From the NCBI GenBank assembly GCA_903942465.1, contig CAJAPA010000040.1, positions 1 to 43,225 of the forward strand: a stretch of DNA of 43,225 nt. Reading direction: 5' to 3'. This DNA is from an uncultured Gammaproteobacteria bacterium. Lineage in GTDB: Bacteria; Pseudomonadota; Gammaproteobacteria; Xanthomonadales; Xanthomonadaceae. The first letter of the stretch is position 1; every line of letters begins with the position of its first letter. The position numbers and the translations under genes are program-made. Below are positions 17,541 through 25,244 of this stretch, one piece after another. Below the pieces are notes generated by a model. It saw nothing but the letters and a program-made list of their open reading frames with translations. It was not told where the DNA came from and searched no databases.

Positions 17541-18582
17541 GGGATTACTGGCCTATTGCCGCCCCGGCTTTGAACCGGATCTGGCGGCCGAACTCACGCA
17601 CCATGCCGGCGCACTGGGCCTGCCGGTCTATGCCAAAACCGAACGCGGCAGCGCCTTCGTGATGCTGCTCGGCGCGCCGCGGGAAACCTTGACCCAGGCC
17701 ATCCGGCTTGAACAGCTGATTTTCGCGCGGCAGAAATATGCGCTGATCGATGAACTGTCCGATCTCGACATCGCCGACCGCATCGGCCCGGTCATCGATG
17801 CGCTCGGCGGCAAGGGCCGCTACGGCGACCTGTCAGTGGAAACCCCCGATTCCGATGCCGCACGGCCCCTGGCCGGGCTGGCTAAGTCTTTCGGCAATGC
17901 CCTGCGACCGGCGCTGCGCAAGCGCGGCCTGCTGACCGACAAACCGAATCCGAAACTGCCGCAGCTGCACGTGATATTCCTCAGTAACCGGCATGTGCTT
18001 TTGGCCAGTTCCACCGAAGACGACCGATCGCCATGGCCGATGGGCATTCCGCGCCTGAAACAGGATTCGCGGGCACCGAGCCGCTCGGCGATGAAACTGG
18101 ATGAAGCCATCCTTTGCCTGATGACTCCGGCAGAGCGGCTGAATCTTATTGCCGCCGGCATGAAAGCTGCCGATCTGGGCGCCGCCCCGGGCGGATGGAG
18201 CTGGGTGCTGGCCAAACATCAGTTGCAGGTCAGCGCCATCGACAATGGTCCGATGAATCCCGATGCACTGGCTACCGGTCTGATTGAACACATTCGTGCC
18301 GACGGCTTCCACTGGCAACCGCAGCGACCGATCGACTGGATGGTCTGCGACATGGTCGAGACGCCGAGCAAGGTCGCCAAACGCATGGCGCAGTGGTTCG
18401 CCAACGGCTGGTGCCGCAATGCCATCTTCAACCTCAAGCTGCCGATGAAGAAACGCTGGGAAGAAACCGCGCTGTGTCTGGAGCTGTTCCAGAGCCAATG
18501 CGGCCGTCCGGTGCGTATCCGTGCCCGGCAGCTGTATCATGACCGCGAAGAAATTACCGTGTTCGCGCACGCCCTCAAATGA
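17530..18582 (+). CDS. rlmM: 23S rRNA 2'-O-ribose methyltransferase RlmM
   Basis: RlmM methylates C2498 of 23S rRNA. The 350 aa have an N-terminal THUMP-like domain (AYCRPGFEPDLAAELT) and a C-terminal Rossmann methyltransferase with the SAM motif ADLGAAPGGWSWVL, acidic WMVCDMVE, and the catalytic Lys region NAIFNLKLPMKKRW. The start at ATG 17530 follows GGGGA by 8 nt and fits the family N-terminus. It overlaps the deaminase gene by 11 nt and is followed 10 nt later by ilvE. Confidence 0.93.
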   Translation: MSTEGLLAYCRPGFEPDLAAELTHHAGALGLPVYAKTERGSAFVMLLGAPRETLTQAIRLEQLIFARQKYALIDELSDLDIADRIGPVIDALGGKGRYGDLSVETPDSDAARPLAGLAKSFGNALRPALRKRGLLTDKPNPKLPQLHVIFLSNRHVLLASSTEDDRSPWPMGIPRLKQDSRAPSRSAMKLDEAILCLMTPAERLNLIAAGMKAADLGAAPGGWSWVLAKHQLQVSAIDNGPMNPDALATGLIEHIRADGFHWQPQRPIDWMVCDMVETPSKVAKRMAQWFANGWCRNAIFNLKLPMKKRWEETALCLELFQSQCGRPVRIRARQLYHDREEITVFAHALK

Positions 18583-18592
18583 CGATCAGACC

Positions 18593-19654
18593 ATGACCCT
18601 CGACATCGACACCCGCCGTACCGAACACTCCCGCATCGCCGAGATTGACTGGAATCATCTGCCGTTCGGACGCATCTACAGCGACCACATGATGATGATG
18701 GATTTCCGCGGCGGCGCCTGGCAGAAACCGGCCATCGTGCCCTTCGGTCCGGTCAGTCTGCACCCGGGCAACGCCACCCTGCATTACGGGCAGAGTATTT
18801 TTGAAGGCATGAAGGCCATCCGCGGCCATGATGGACGGATCACGCTGTTCCGCCCCGAACTCAATGCCCGGCGCTTCAATGAATCCTGCCAGCGCCTGTG
18901 CATGCCCGGCATTCCCGAAGCCACCTTCATCGAACTGGTCAAGGCGCACGCCCGTTTCGAGCGCGACTGGGTTCCTGCAAACGACAACGCGGCGCTGTAC
19001 CTGCGTCCATTCATCTTCGCCACGGATGAAGCGCTCGGCGTGCGGCCCTCGGAAACCTACAAGTTCATGATCCTGTCCTGCCCCGCAGGCGCCTACTACG
19101 CCGAGCCGCTGGCAGTGAAGATCGAGGAACGCTTCACGCGCGCGGCCGAGGGCGGCGTCGGCCGGGCCAAGACGGCCGGCAACTACGCGGCATCGCTGCT
19201 GCCGACCAAGCTGGCCAACGACGAAGGCTTCCAGCAGCTGATCTGGACCGACGGCAAGGAGCACAAATACATCGAGGAGTCCGGCACCATGAATGTGGTG
19301 TTCGTCATCGACGGCACCCTCATCACGCCCTCGGAAGACTCCGATACCATTCTGCGCAGCGTGGTCAAACGCTCGGTGGTCGATCTGGCCAAACATTGGG
19401 GCATTCCGGTGCAGGAGCGCCGTATTTCCGTGGATGAAGTAATCACCGCCATCCGCGAAGGACGGCTTGAGGATGCTTTCGGTGCCGGCACCGCGGCCAC
19501 CATCGCGCCGATCGCACGTATCGGTTTCCGGGGCGAGGTTTTCGATCTTCCGCCCGTGGCCGATCGCGTGGTTTCAAAACGCATCAAGGCCTATCTGGAT
19601 GGCATCAAGCAAGGTGACGTGCCCGATGAACTGAACTGGTGTGTCGACATCTGA
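18593..19654 (+). CDS. ilvE: Branched-chain amino acid aminotransferase
   Basis: A PLP-dependent fold-type IV aminotransferase for the last step of Val, Leu and Ile synthesis, 353 aa, the longer type II form rather than the ~309-aa enterobacterial form. Visible are HPGNATLHYGQSIFEGMKAIRG, FRPELNARRF, the PLP lysine in AKTAGNYAASL, the phosphate-binding IEESGTMNVVFV and GAGTAATIAPI. The ATG at 18593 follows the rlmM stop by 10 nt. Its stop lies 3 nt from that of the convergent desaturase-like gene. Confidence 0.95.
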   Translation: MTLDIDTRRTEHSRIAEIDWNHLPFGRIYSDHMMMMDFRGGAWQKPAIVPFGPVSLHPGNATLHYGQSIFEGMKAIRGHDGRITLFRPELNARRFNESCQRLCMPGIPEATFIELVKAHARFERDWVPANDNAALYLRPFIFATDEALGVRPSETYKFMILSCPAGAYYAEPLAVKIEERFTRAAEGGVGRAKTAGNYAASLLPTKLANDEGFQQLIWTDGKEHKYIEESGTMNVVFVIDGTLITPSEDSDTILRSVVKRSVVDLAKHWGIPVQERRISVDEVITAIREGRLEDAFGAGTAATIAPIARIGFRGEVFDLPPVADRVVSKRIKAYLDGIKQGDVPDELNWCVDI

Positions 19655-19657
19655 AAG

Positions 19658-20518
19658 TTAGACGGGCGTTGATTCTTCGTAGGGTTTGCCGCCGGGAATC
19701 AACGCCGAATGCGCACGCCGTGAGCGGAACAGCGGATAGAACAGCTGCACCCACCAGGATTCGCGACCGAACAGCTGGTCGTCGCGCAGACCGACTTCGG
19801 CAGGGTACTGCTGGGTGATGTGCGCCGTACCGAACAGCACGTCCCAGAAGAACAGCAGATTGCCGAAATTGCCTTTGTAATGGCCGATGCCGTCATTGTC
19901 ATACATGGCATGGTGGGCATAATGCGTGCTCGGGGTCGAAACCGTGCGCTGCACCAGCCACATCAGCGGCTTCAGGGCTTTAATCCGGTACAGCGGCGCA
20001 TCCCACTTGACCGCCGAATGCGCGCCGGTGATTACCGCCAGTTTGACCACGATGTAGACCAGATAGACTTCGGCGAATCCGAGGAATATCAGCACACCGG
20101 AAATCCATAATCCGGGCATGCACAGATAGTAGAAGAAATTGTTCCGGTAGATGATACGGGCGCTCATGTACTGCGGCGAATGATGTGCCCGGTGCAGCGG
20201 CCAGAGCAGCGGCGAATGCGACAGGCGGTGCCACCAGTACTGGGCCATGTCATCACCGATCAGCAGCATGGCGGCCATGGCGTACCAGGGCAGCGCGGCC
20301 AAAGCGTTGCGGTATTCGGGAAAGGCGTAGTCGCCGAAGGACCCGACCACGAAGAAGATGAACGGCTGGGTCAGCCCGGCCAGCAGCACCATGCTGAGCA
20401 GGTCGATGACACTGTCGCCTTTGCCGGTATTGAAGGTTTTCACCCGGCCGAGTAGATATTCAAGCAGAACGAATCCCACCAGAAGGGAGATCAACAGCAG
20501 ATTCTGGACATTGCTCAT
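19658..20518 (-). CDS. Sterol desaturase / fatty acid hydroxylase family membrane protein
   Basis: A di-iron integral membrane oxygenase, 286 aa. Histidine clusters are H97xxxH101, H109xxHH113 and H199xxHH203, with an extra His at 167 (GAHSAVKW), matching the superfamily pattern. Several hydrophobic segments surround them. The substrate could be a fatty acid, a carotenoid or another lipid; neighbours do not decide it. It diverges from the DUF502 gene across a region with a perfect palindrome and overlapping promoter-like boxes, so the two may be co-regulated. Confidence 0.88.
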   Translation of the reverse strand: MSNVQNLLLISLLVGFVLLEYLLGRVKTFNTGKGDSVIDLLSMVLLAGLTQPFIFFVVGSFGDYAFPEYRNALAALPWYAMAAMLLIGDDMAQYWWHRLSHSPLLWPLHRAHHSPQYMSARIIYRNNFFYYLCMPGLWISGVLIFLGFAEVYLVYIVVKLAVITGAHSAVKWDAPLYRIKALKPLMWLVQRTVSTPSTHYAHHAMYDNDGIGHYKGNFGNLLFFWDVLFGTAHITQQYPAEVGLRDDQLFGRESWWVQLFYPLFRSRRAHSALIPGGKPYEESTPV

Positions 20519-20546
20519 TACGGGGCCTGCGAAATGGGATTTCCCG

Positions 20547-20575
20547 ATTAAAGCCGATAGCGCCGGTCAATGCAA
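20547..20575 (-). promoter_or_regulatory. Candidate promoter of the desaturase-like gene
   Basis: On the minus strand TTGCAT (20570-20575), a 17-nt spacer and TTTAAT (20547-20552, five of six) lie about 29 nt before ATG 20518. The -35 is weak but lies in the left arm and centre of the palindrome at 20565-20590. Confidence 0.35.
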
Positions 20576-20590
20576 GCACCTGCATTGACC
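20565..20590. promoter_or_regulatory. Perfect 10-6-10 palindrome between divergent genes (operator candidate)
   Basis: GGTCAATGCA-N6-TGCATTGACC, with no mismatch in 10 paired positions. It lies in the 123-nt region between two divergent start codons, where a terminator is not needed. It overlaps the -35 boxes of both predicted promoters, as expected for a repressor or shared regulator site. No regulator gene is adjacent. Confidence 0.55.
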
Positions 20591-20613
20591 CAGCGGCCCG
20601 CATCCGATGTAAT
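20585..20613 (+). promoter_or_regulatory. Sigma-70-type promoter of the DUF502 gene
   Basis: TTGACC (20585-20590), a 17-nt spacer and TGTAAT (20608-20613), five of six matches in each box. The -35 is the end of the right palindrome arm. The expected start near 20620 gives a 22-nt leader to ATG 20642 with GGA as ribosome site. Confidence 0.55.
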
Positions 20614-20641
20614 GGTGGCATCCATACACCGGAATCCGGCC

Positions 20642-21235
20642 ATGAACAGCTTGCGCAAATTCATCATCAACACCTTAACCGGCGGCCTGTTCTTCCTGCT
20701 GCCTATCGCCGTCGTGCTGATCATTCTTAAAAAAGTCCACGAAGTGATGATGCTGGTTCTCAAGCCGGTGACAACACGCCTGCCAGACGACATGATGGGA
20801 TTCGATGGGCACCAGATCATGGCGGTCTTGGTGCTGGTGATTATTTGCTTCATGTCCGGACTTTTGTTCCGTTCAACAAAACTCAGGGTATTCATCGAAA
20901 AACTGGAAGATGATTTCCTGTCGGCAATTCCGGGCTATACCTTCATCACCAGCATGGTGGCCGACAAACTCAACTATAAGAACGGCGATGTGTTCAAGCC
21001 GGTGTTGGTGCCTCAAGACGAAGCTCTGGCGTTCGGCTTCCTGATTGAGGAGGCGGATGGCCTGAGCACAGTCTATGTACCCGATGCACCCGACTTCAAG
21101 TCCGGCAGCATCCAGATTTTCACAAGCGATCGAGTCGAGCGTCTGAATGTCTCGCCGACCGAAGTCAGCCGCAGTCTGAAACGGCTCGGTCGTGATAGTC
21201 TGGCTCTCGTGGCACGAGGCAGAAAACGCCCTTAA
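20642..21235 (+). CDS. DUF502 family inner-membrane protein
   Basis: A 197-residue protein with two N-terminal membrane segments (about residues 9-28 and 54-73) and a conserved soluble part: LRVFIEKLEDDFLSAIPGYTFI, then KPVLVPQDEALAFGFLIEE, TVYVPDAPDFKSGSIQIF and a helical C-terminus. This matches DUF502, a widespread family of unknown function. ATG 20642 is chosen from the GGAATCC ribosome site and the family start (MNSLRKFIINTLTGGLFFLLP). Its TAA shares TTAA with the stop of convergent ubiI. Confidence 0.87.
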   Translation: MNSLRKFIINTLTGGLFFLLPIAVVLIILKKVHEVMMLVLKPVTTRLPDDMMGFDGHQIMAVLVLVIICFMSGLLFRSTKLRVFIEKLEDDFLSAIPGYTFITSMVADKLNYKNGDVFKPVLVPQDEALAFGFLIEEADGLSTVYVPDAPDFKSGSIQIFTSDRVERLNVSPTEVSRSLKRLGRDSLALVARGRKRP

Positions 21236-22404
21236 AGTCCTGCCGCGTAACGTGCCATGGCATTCTTCATCGGAGTGATGCGGTTACCCAGGCCCAGAAG
21301 CCGGCCGCGCAGCAATGAAAGCATCATGTTGTCGTTCGAAAAAACGCGGTTGATGTTTTCAAAGGCGAGTGCCGCCAGGGTATTTTCCGAGTAGCGCGTC
21401 CGCGCCCAGCGCGCGAGCTGACCGCCATCGAGGGCATCACCGGTTTTTTGTTTGGAAAGCGTGAGTGCATCGCGTAATGCCCGGACATCCCTCAGGCCCA
21501 GATTGACACCCTGCCCGGCCAGCGGATGCACGGCATGCGCGGCGTCGCCGAGCAGCAGGGTGCGGCCCTGGATCATGCACTTGGCCAACCTGCGGCGTAA
21601 AGGAAACGCCGCCCGTTCCGAAACCAGACGGGACTTGCCAAGCGTGCCCGCAAAAGCCGAATCCAGTGCATGGCAGAATTCCTCTGGCTCGGTTTGCAGC
21701 AGCCTATCGGCTTCCGCTTGCGGCAGGCTCCAGACAATCGAACAGCAGCGATCGCCGAAGGGCAGGAACGCCAATGGGCCGGTGTCCAGAAAGCGCTGCC
21801 AGGCCGTGTTCTGATGGCCGAGTTCGGTGTGCACGAACGCCACCACACCTTTCTGGCCATAGTCCTGTTCATCAACGCCGACACCGATCAGGTCACGCAC
21901 ACGGGACGCCGCACCATCGGCACCGATGGCAAGCCGCGCGCTCAATTCCACACCGCTTTGCAAACCGATGCGGACCTCCGATTCGGTTTCATGCAGGCTG
22001 CCGATTTTATCCGGGCAATGCAGATGGATATTGGGCTCGTGAATCACAGCCTGCCAAAGCACATCAACCAGGACATCGTTCTCGAGGATATGACCCAGAA
22101 ACGGACGCCCAAGGTCCCCGGCATTGAAACGCAACGGTGATGAATGCACCGCATCGAATACCGTCATCGCGGAATACGGAAATGCGCGCCGGGCGAGCAC
22201 TTCCTGCCAGAGCCCGAAGGAATCGATCAGCGCCTGATTATCCAGTGCCAATGCCACCACACGCAGATCCGGTTGTTCCCGCTGCCAGACTTTCGGTGCA
22301 TGCGCTTCCACCAGCGCCACCTGCAAACCCTGCCGAGCGGCCATCAATGCCGCACTCAGACCGACCATGCCGCCGCCGACCACAATGACATCCAAGGACT
22401 TCAT
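21232..22404 (-). CDS. ubiI: Ubiquinone biosynthesis flavin monooxygenase (UbiI-like)
   Basis: A 390-aa FAD-dependent hydroxylase of the UbiH/UbiF/VisC/COQ6 family, most like UbiI, which hydroxylates the ring at C5. Motifs: GGGMVGLSAALMAARQG (FAD), the family segment LGHILENDVLVDVLW, IGADGAASRVRDL and LLLGDAAHAVHPLAGQGVNLGLRD. It lies directly after ubiH with an ATGA overlap, the same order as ubiH-ubiI in enterobacteria. Because family members are hard to tell apart, the exact ring position is less certain than the pathway. Confidence 0.88.
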   Translation of the reverse strand: MKSLDVIVVGGGMVGLSAALMAARQGLQVALVEAHAPKVWQREQPDLRVVALALDNQALIDSFGLWQEVLARRAFPYSAMTVFDAVHSSPLRFNAGDLGRPFLGHILENDVLVDVLWQAVIHEPNIHLHCPDKIGSLHETESEVRIGLQSGVELSARLAIGADGAASRVRDLIGVGVDEQDYGQKGVVAFVHTELGHQNTAWQRFLDTGPLAFLPFGDRCCSIVWSLPQAEADRLLQTEPEEFCHALDSAFAGTLGKSRLVSERAAFPLRRRLAKCMIQGRTLLLGDAAHAVHPLAGQGVNLGLRDVRALRDALTLSKQKTGDALDGGQLARWARTRYSENTLAALAFENINRVFSNDNMMLSLLRGRLLGLGNRITPMKNAMARYAAGL

Positions 22405-23603
22405 AGCACTTCCTCGAAACTTCCGGTACCCCGGTAGCCCATGGCTCCGGATACCAACCCGGCCGCCAGGGCCGGCGCTGCGCCCAAGGCGCCCAAAGCC
22501 ATCGAGCGCAGCAGATGCGCCGGCATCCCCGGATTGGCGGTCATCCGGGCCAAGCCATCGCTGAAGGCCAGGGTTCGTGAACGATCTTCCTGACGGGATT
22601 CGGCATACGCTTCGGCGGTTGCAGCGCTGAGACCCTCGGCGACCAGAATCAGCGCCAGACCAAGTGCATCGCGCAGACCGAGATTGAATCCCTGGGCGCC
22701 GATCGGATGGATGGTTTGCGCGGCATTGCCCATCAAAACGGCGTGAGGGGCATGCAAGCGCTCGGCCAGAACCCGCTTCAGCGGATAAATGGTGCGCTTG
22801 CCGGTTTCACGGATTTTCCCGACCCGCCACCCGAAGCGGCTCTGGAAATAATCGGCATAGGCGGCATCCTCCAACTTTGCGATGCCGCTTGCGTCGGCCG
22901 TGGACACCGCGCAGATGGCGCCATAAGCGCCATCGGCCATCGGCAGCAGCGCCACCGGCCCCTGCCCACTGAAGCGCTCATAGGCAGTTCCATCACTGAT
23001 CTGATCCGCCATCAGGGAACTGACGAACAGGGTTTGCCCATAGTCATGTGTGTGGGTCGCAATGCCTGCGGCCTTTCGAATGCACGAGTCGGTGCCATCC
23101 GCCGCAACCACCAGCCGTGCCGAGAGGTGTTTTTTACCTTCGGCGGTGGCCAGCGTCAATCGGGCACCCTCAGCGACGAAGTGGCAGGCTGAAACCCGGG
23201 CCGGACAAATCCGTCGGGTCTGTTGCAGGCGACTGACCCGTTTTGCCAAAGCCAGCCCAAGATCCTGAGCAAGAACAACAGCCCCGAAGGCGGGATGTCC
23301 GAATTCGGCGGCATCAAGCAGGGTCCGCCCGAAATCACCGGTCCGACTGACATGGATGCGCCGTATCGCTGTTGGTGGCGCCTGCAACAGGGGCAGAACG
23401 CCCAATCGAGCAAGGGCGTCGATGCTACGTTGGGCCAAGGCCAGCTTGCGCTGGTCGAAACCAGGCGGAATCTCCGGCGTTTCGGCCGCTTCGATGAGTA
23501 CAACCGACAGGCCGGCACGCTCCAGCGCACAAGCCAGACTGGATCCGACCAGCCCGCCGCCGACGATGGCGATATCCACATTTTCAGACACTTCGGACGC
23601 CAC
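22401..23603 (-). CDS. ubiH: 2-octaprenyl-6-methoxyphenol hydroxylase
   Basis: An FAD-dependent monooxygenase of aerobic ubiquinone synthesis, first gene of the ubiH-ubiI pair. Motifs: IAIVGGGLVGSSLACALERAG, FDQRKLALAQRSIDAL, VVAADGTDSCIRK and MGNAAQTIHPIGAQGFNLGLRDA; this last form (N-A-A-Q-T) is typical of UbiH. The start is uncertain: TTG 23615, GTG 23603 and GTG 23591 are all in frame. GAGAG 5 nt upstream favours 23603 (400 aa). It diverges from the DUF6580 gene. Confidence 0.9.
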   Translation of the reverse strand: MASEVSENVDIAIVGGGLVGSSLACALERAGLSVVLIEAAETPEIPPGFDQRKLALAQRSIDALARLGVLPLLQAPPTAIRRIHVSRTGDFGRTLLDAAEFGHPAFGAVVLAQDLGLALAKRVSRLQQTRRICPARVSACHFVAEGARLTLATAEGKKHLSARLVVAADGTDSCIRKAAGIATHTHDYGQTLFVSSLMADQISDGTAYERFSGQGPVALLPMADGAYGAICAVSTADASGIAKLEDAAYADYFQSRFGWRVGKIRETGKRTIYPLKRVLAERLHAPHAVLMGNAAQTIHPIGAQGFNLGLRDALGLALILVAEGLSAATAEAYAESRQEDRSRTLAFSDGLARMTANPGMPAHLLRSMALGALGAAPALAAGLVSGAMGYRGTGSFEEVL

Positions 23604-23671
23604 GGGCTCTCTCAAATCCTGCTGAATAAGGTATTCTATTACCGATTACTTTTTCCTGCTTCGAGAACCGT

Positions 23672-24232
23672 ATGCCGAACCGTCCGCTTGCCCTCAATCT
23701 CACCGTGCTGACCGGCATGATTCTGGCGGTGGCGTTGACCCGGTTGATCCCGCATCCGCCCAATTTTTCGCCGGTCGAAGCCATGGCCCTCTTCGGAGGC
23801 GCCTATTTCGCGCGTAAATCGCTGGCCATTCTGGTGCCGTTGATCGCCCTGTTCGTCTCGGATCTGGCACTGGGCCTGTTGATGGGCGGCGAATATTTCA
23901 GTTATTTCGTATCCGCCGGTTTCTGGCTGGTCTATCTCACCATCGCCGCACTGGCTGTTCTCGGCTTCGGTCTGCGCAAGCGCGTGTCGGTGCTGCGCGT
24001 CGGCGGCTATGGCGTCGCAAGTGCCGTGATTTTCTTTCTGGTCACCAATTTCGGGGTCTGGTACGGCTCCGCGTTCTTCCCGCAGACCGCCGCCGGACTG
24101 GCCGCCGCCTACGTTGCCGGCCTGCCCTTCTTCCAGAACGGCCTGCTCGGCACCCTGTTCTATGCCACCGTTTTGTTCGGCGGCTACGAACTGCTGAAAC
24201 AACGCATTCCGGAAATGCGTCAAGCCGCCTGA
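23672..24232 (+). CDS. DUF6580 family putative membrane transport protein
   Basis: A 186-residue, very hydrophobic protein with five or six membrane segments and a conserved front part (RLIPHPPNFSPVEAMALFGGAYF) and KSLAILVPLIALFVSDLALG, matching DUF6580. This fold class resembles small vitamin-uptake S-components. It has no cysteine. The next gene, a cob(I)alamin adenosyltransferase, begins on the last base of its stop codon, so the pair is translationally coupled. A role in corrinoid uptake is my inference from that linkage. Confidence 0.8.
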   Translation: MPNRPLALNLTVLTGMILAVALTRLIPHPPNFSPVEAMALFGGAYFARKSLAILVPLIALFVSDLALGLLMGGEYFSYFVSAGFWLVYLTIAALAVLGFGLRKRVSVLRVGGYGVASAVIFFLVTNFGVWYGSAFFPQTAAGLAAAYVAGLPFFQNGLLGTLFYATVLFGGYELLKQRIPEMRQAA

Positions 24233-24786
24233 TGGGCAACCGGCTCACCAAGATCTACACCAAAACCGGCGACGACGGCTCCACCGGTCTGGGCGATGGC
24301 AGCCGGGTATCCAAGGATTCCGCGCGGGTCACCGCCTACGGCACGGTGGATGAAGCCAATTCCGCCATCGGCCTGATTCTGGCCTGCGACATACCGCAGG
24401 ATGTCCGCGACCTGCTGGTTTCCGTCCAACACCATCTGTTCGATCTCGGCGGCGAGCTCTGCATCCCAGGTCATGCGGCCATTTTCGATGCCGACATCGA
24501 CCATCTTGAACAGCAACTGGATGCCTTCAATGCCGATCTTCCGGCACTGAAGGATTTCATCCTGCCGGGTGGCGGCATGGCCGCCAGCCACTGCCATCTG
24601 GCCCGGACCATCAGCCGCCGCGCCGAACGCGAAGTGGTGACCCTGTCACGCCATGATGCGGTCCGGCCTGAAGCGATCCGCTACCTGAACCGGCTTTCAG
24701 ATCTGCTGTTTGTTCTCGCCCGTGTATTGGCCCGCGCCAGCGGGCATGGCGAAGTGCTCTGGAACCACGATCGCCGGAAGTCTTAA
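24232..24786 (+). CDS. ATP:cob(I)alamin adenosyltransferase (PduO type)
   Basis: Transfers the adenosyl group of ATP to cob(I)alamin to make coenzyme B12. At 184 aa it is a single PduO-N domain: the ATP loop [30 protein letters not shown], the [25 protein letters not shown] core and the C-terminal [15 protein letters not shown]. It overlaps the DUF6580 stop (TGATG). Its presence implies use of adenosylcobalamin, perhaps in a B12-dependent reductase or mutase elsewhere. Its TAA shares TTAA with the msrB stop. Confidence 0.94.
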   Translation: MGNRLTKIYTKTGDDGSTGLGDGSRVSKDSARVTAYGTVDEANSAIGLILACDIPQDVRDLLVSVQHHLFDLGGELCIPGHAAIFDADIDHLEQQLDAFNADLPALKDFILPGGGMAASHCHLARTISRRAEREVVTLSRHDAVRPEAIRYLNRLSDLLFVLARVLARASGHGEVLWNHDRRKS

Positions 24787-25178
24787 ACCGCCGGTTTGAA
24801 ATCCAGGGCCGCGGAATTGATGCAGTAACGCAATCCGGTGGGTTGCGGGCCGTCGGTAAACACATGGCCCAGATGGGAGCCGCAACCGGCACACTGCACC
24901 TCGGTGCGACGCATGCCATGGGAATCATCGAATTCAAGCTTCAAGGCCTTCGCGTCCGCCGGCTGGAAATAACTCGGCCAACCGCTGCCGGAGTCGAATT
25001 TACTGTCGGAAGCGAACAGTGCCGCGCCGCAGGCCACGCAGTGATACATTCCCGCCGCATGGTGATCCCAGTATTTTCCGGTGAAGGGCGGCTCGGTGGC
25101 CGAACAGCGGCAGACCGCGTACTGTTCCGGACTCAGCTGCGCGCGCCAATCGGCATCGGTTTTGGTGGTGTCGGTCAT
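24783..25178 (-). CDS. msrB: Peptide-methionine (R)-S-oxide reductase
   Basis: MsrB reduces the R form of methionine sulfoxide in proteins. The 131 aa include zinc cysteines C47/C50 (CVAC) and C96/C99 (CAGC), [15 protein letters not shown] and the catalytic Cys119 in RYCINSAAL. No signal peptide, so cytoplasmic. It diverges from lptD across 66 nt. Confidence 0.95.
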   Translation of the reverse strand: MTDTTKTDADWRAQLSPEQYAVCRCSATEPPFTGKYWDHHAAGMYHCVACGAALFASDSKFDSGSGWPSYFQPADAKALKLEFDDSHGMRRTEVQCAGCGSHLGHVFTDGPQPTGLRYCINSAALDFKPAV

Positions 25179-25244
25179 CTCGGGGCCCGCCTAAGCCAGC
25201 TATTAAAGGGTAAAATACACCATAACTACCGATTGGGGTCATGC

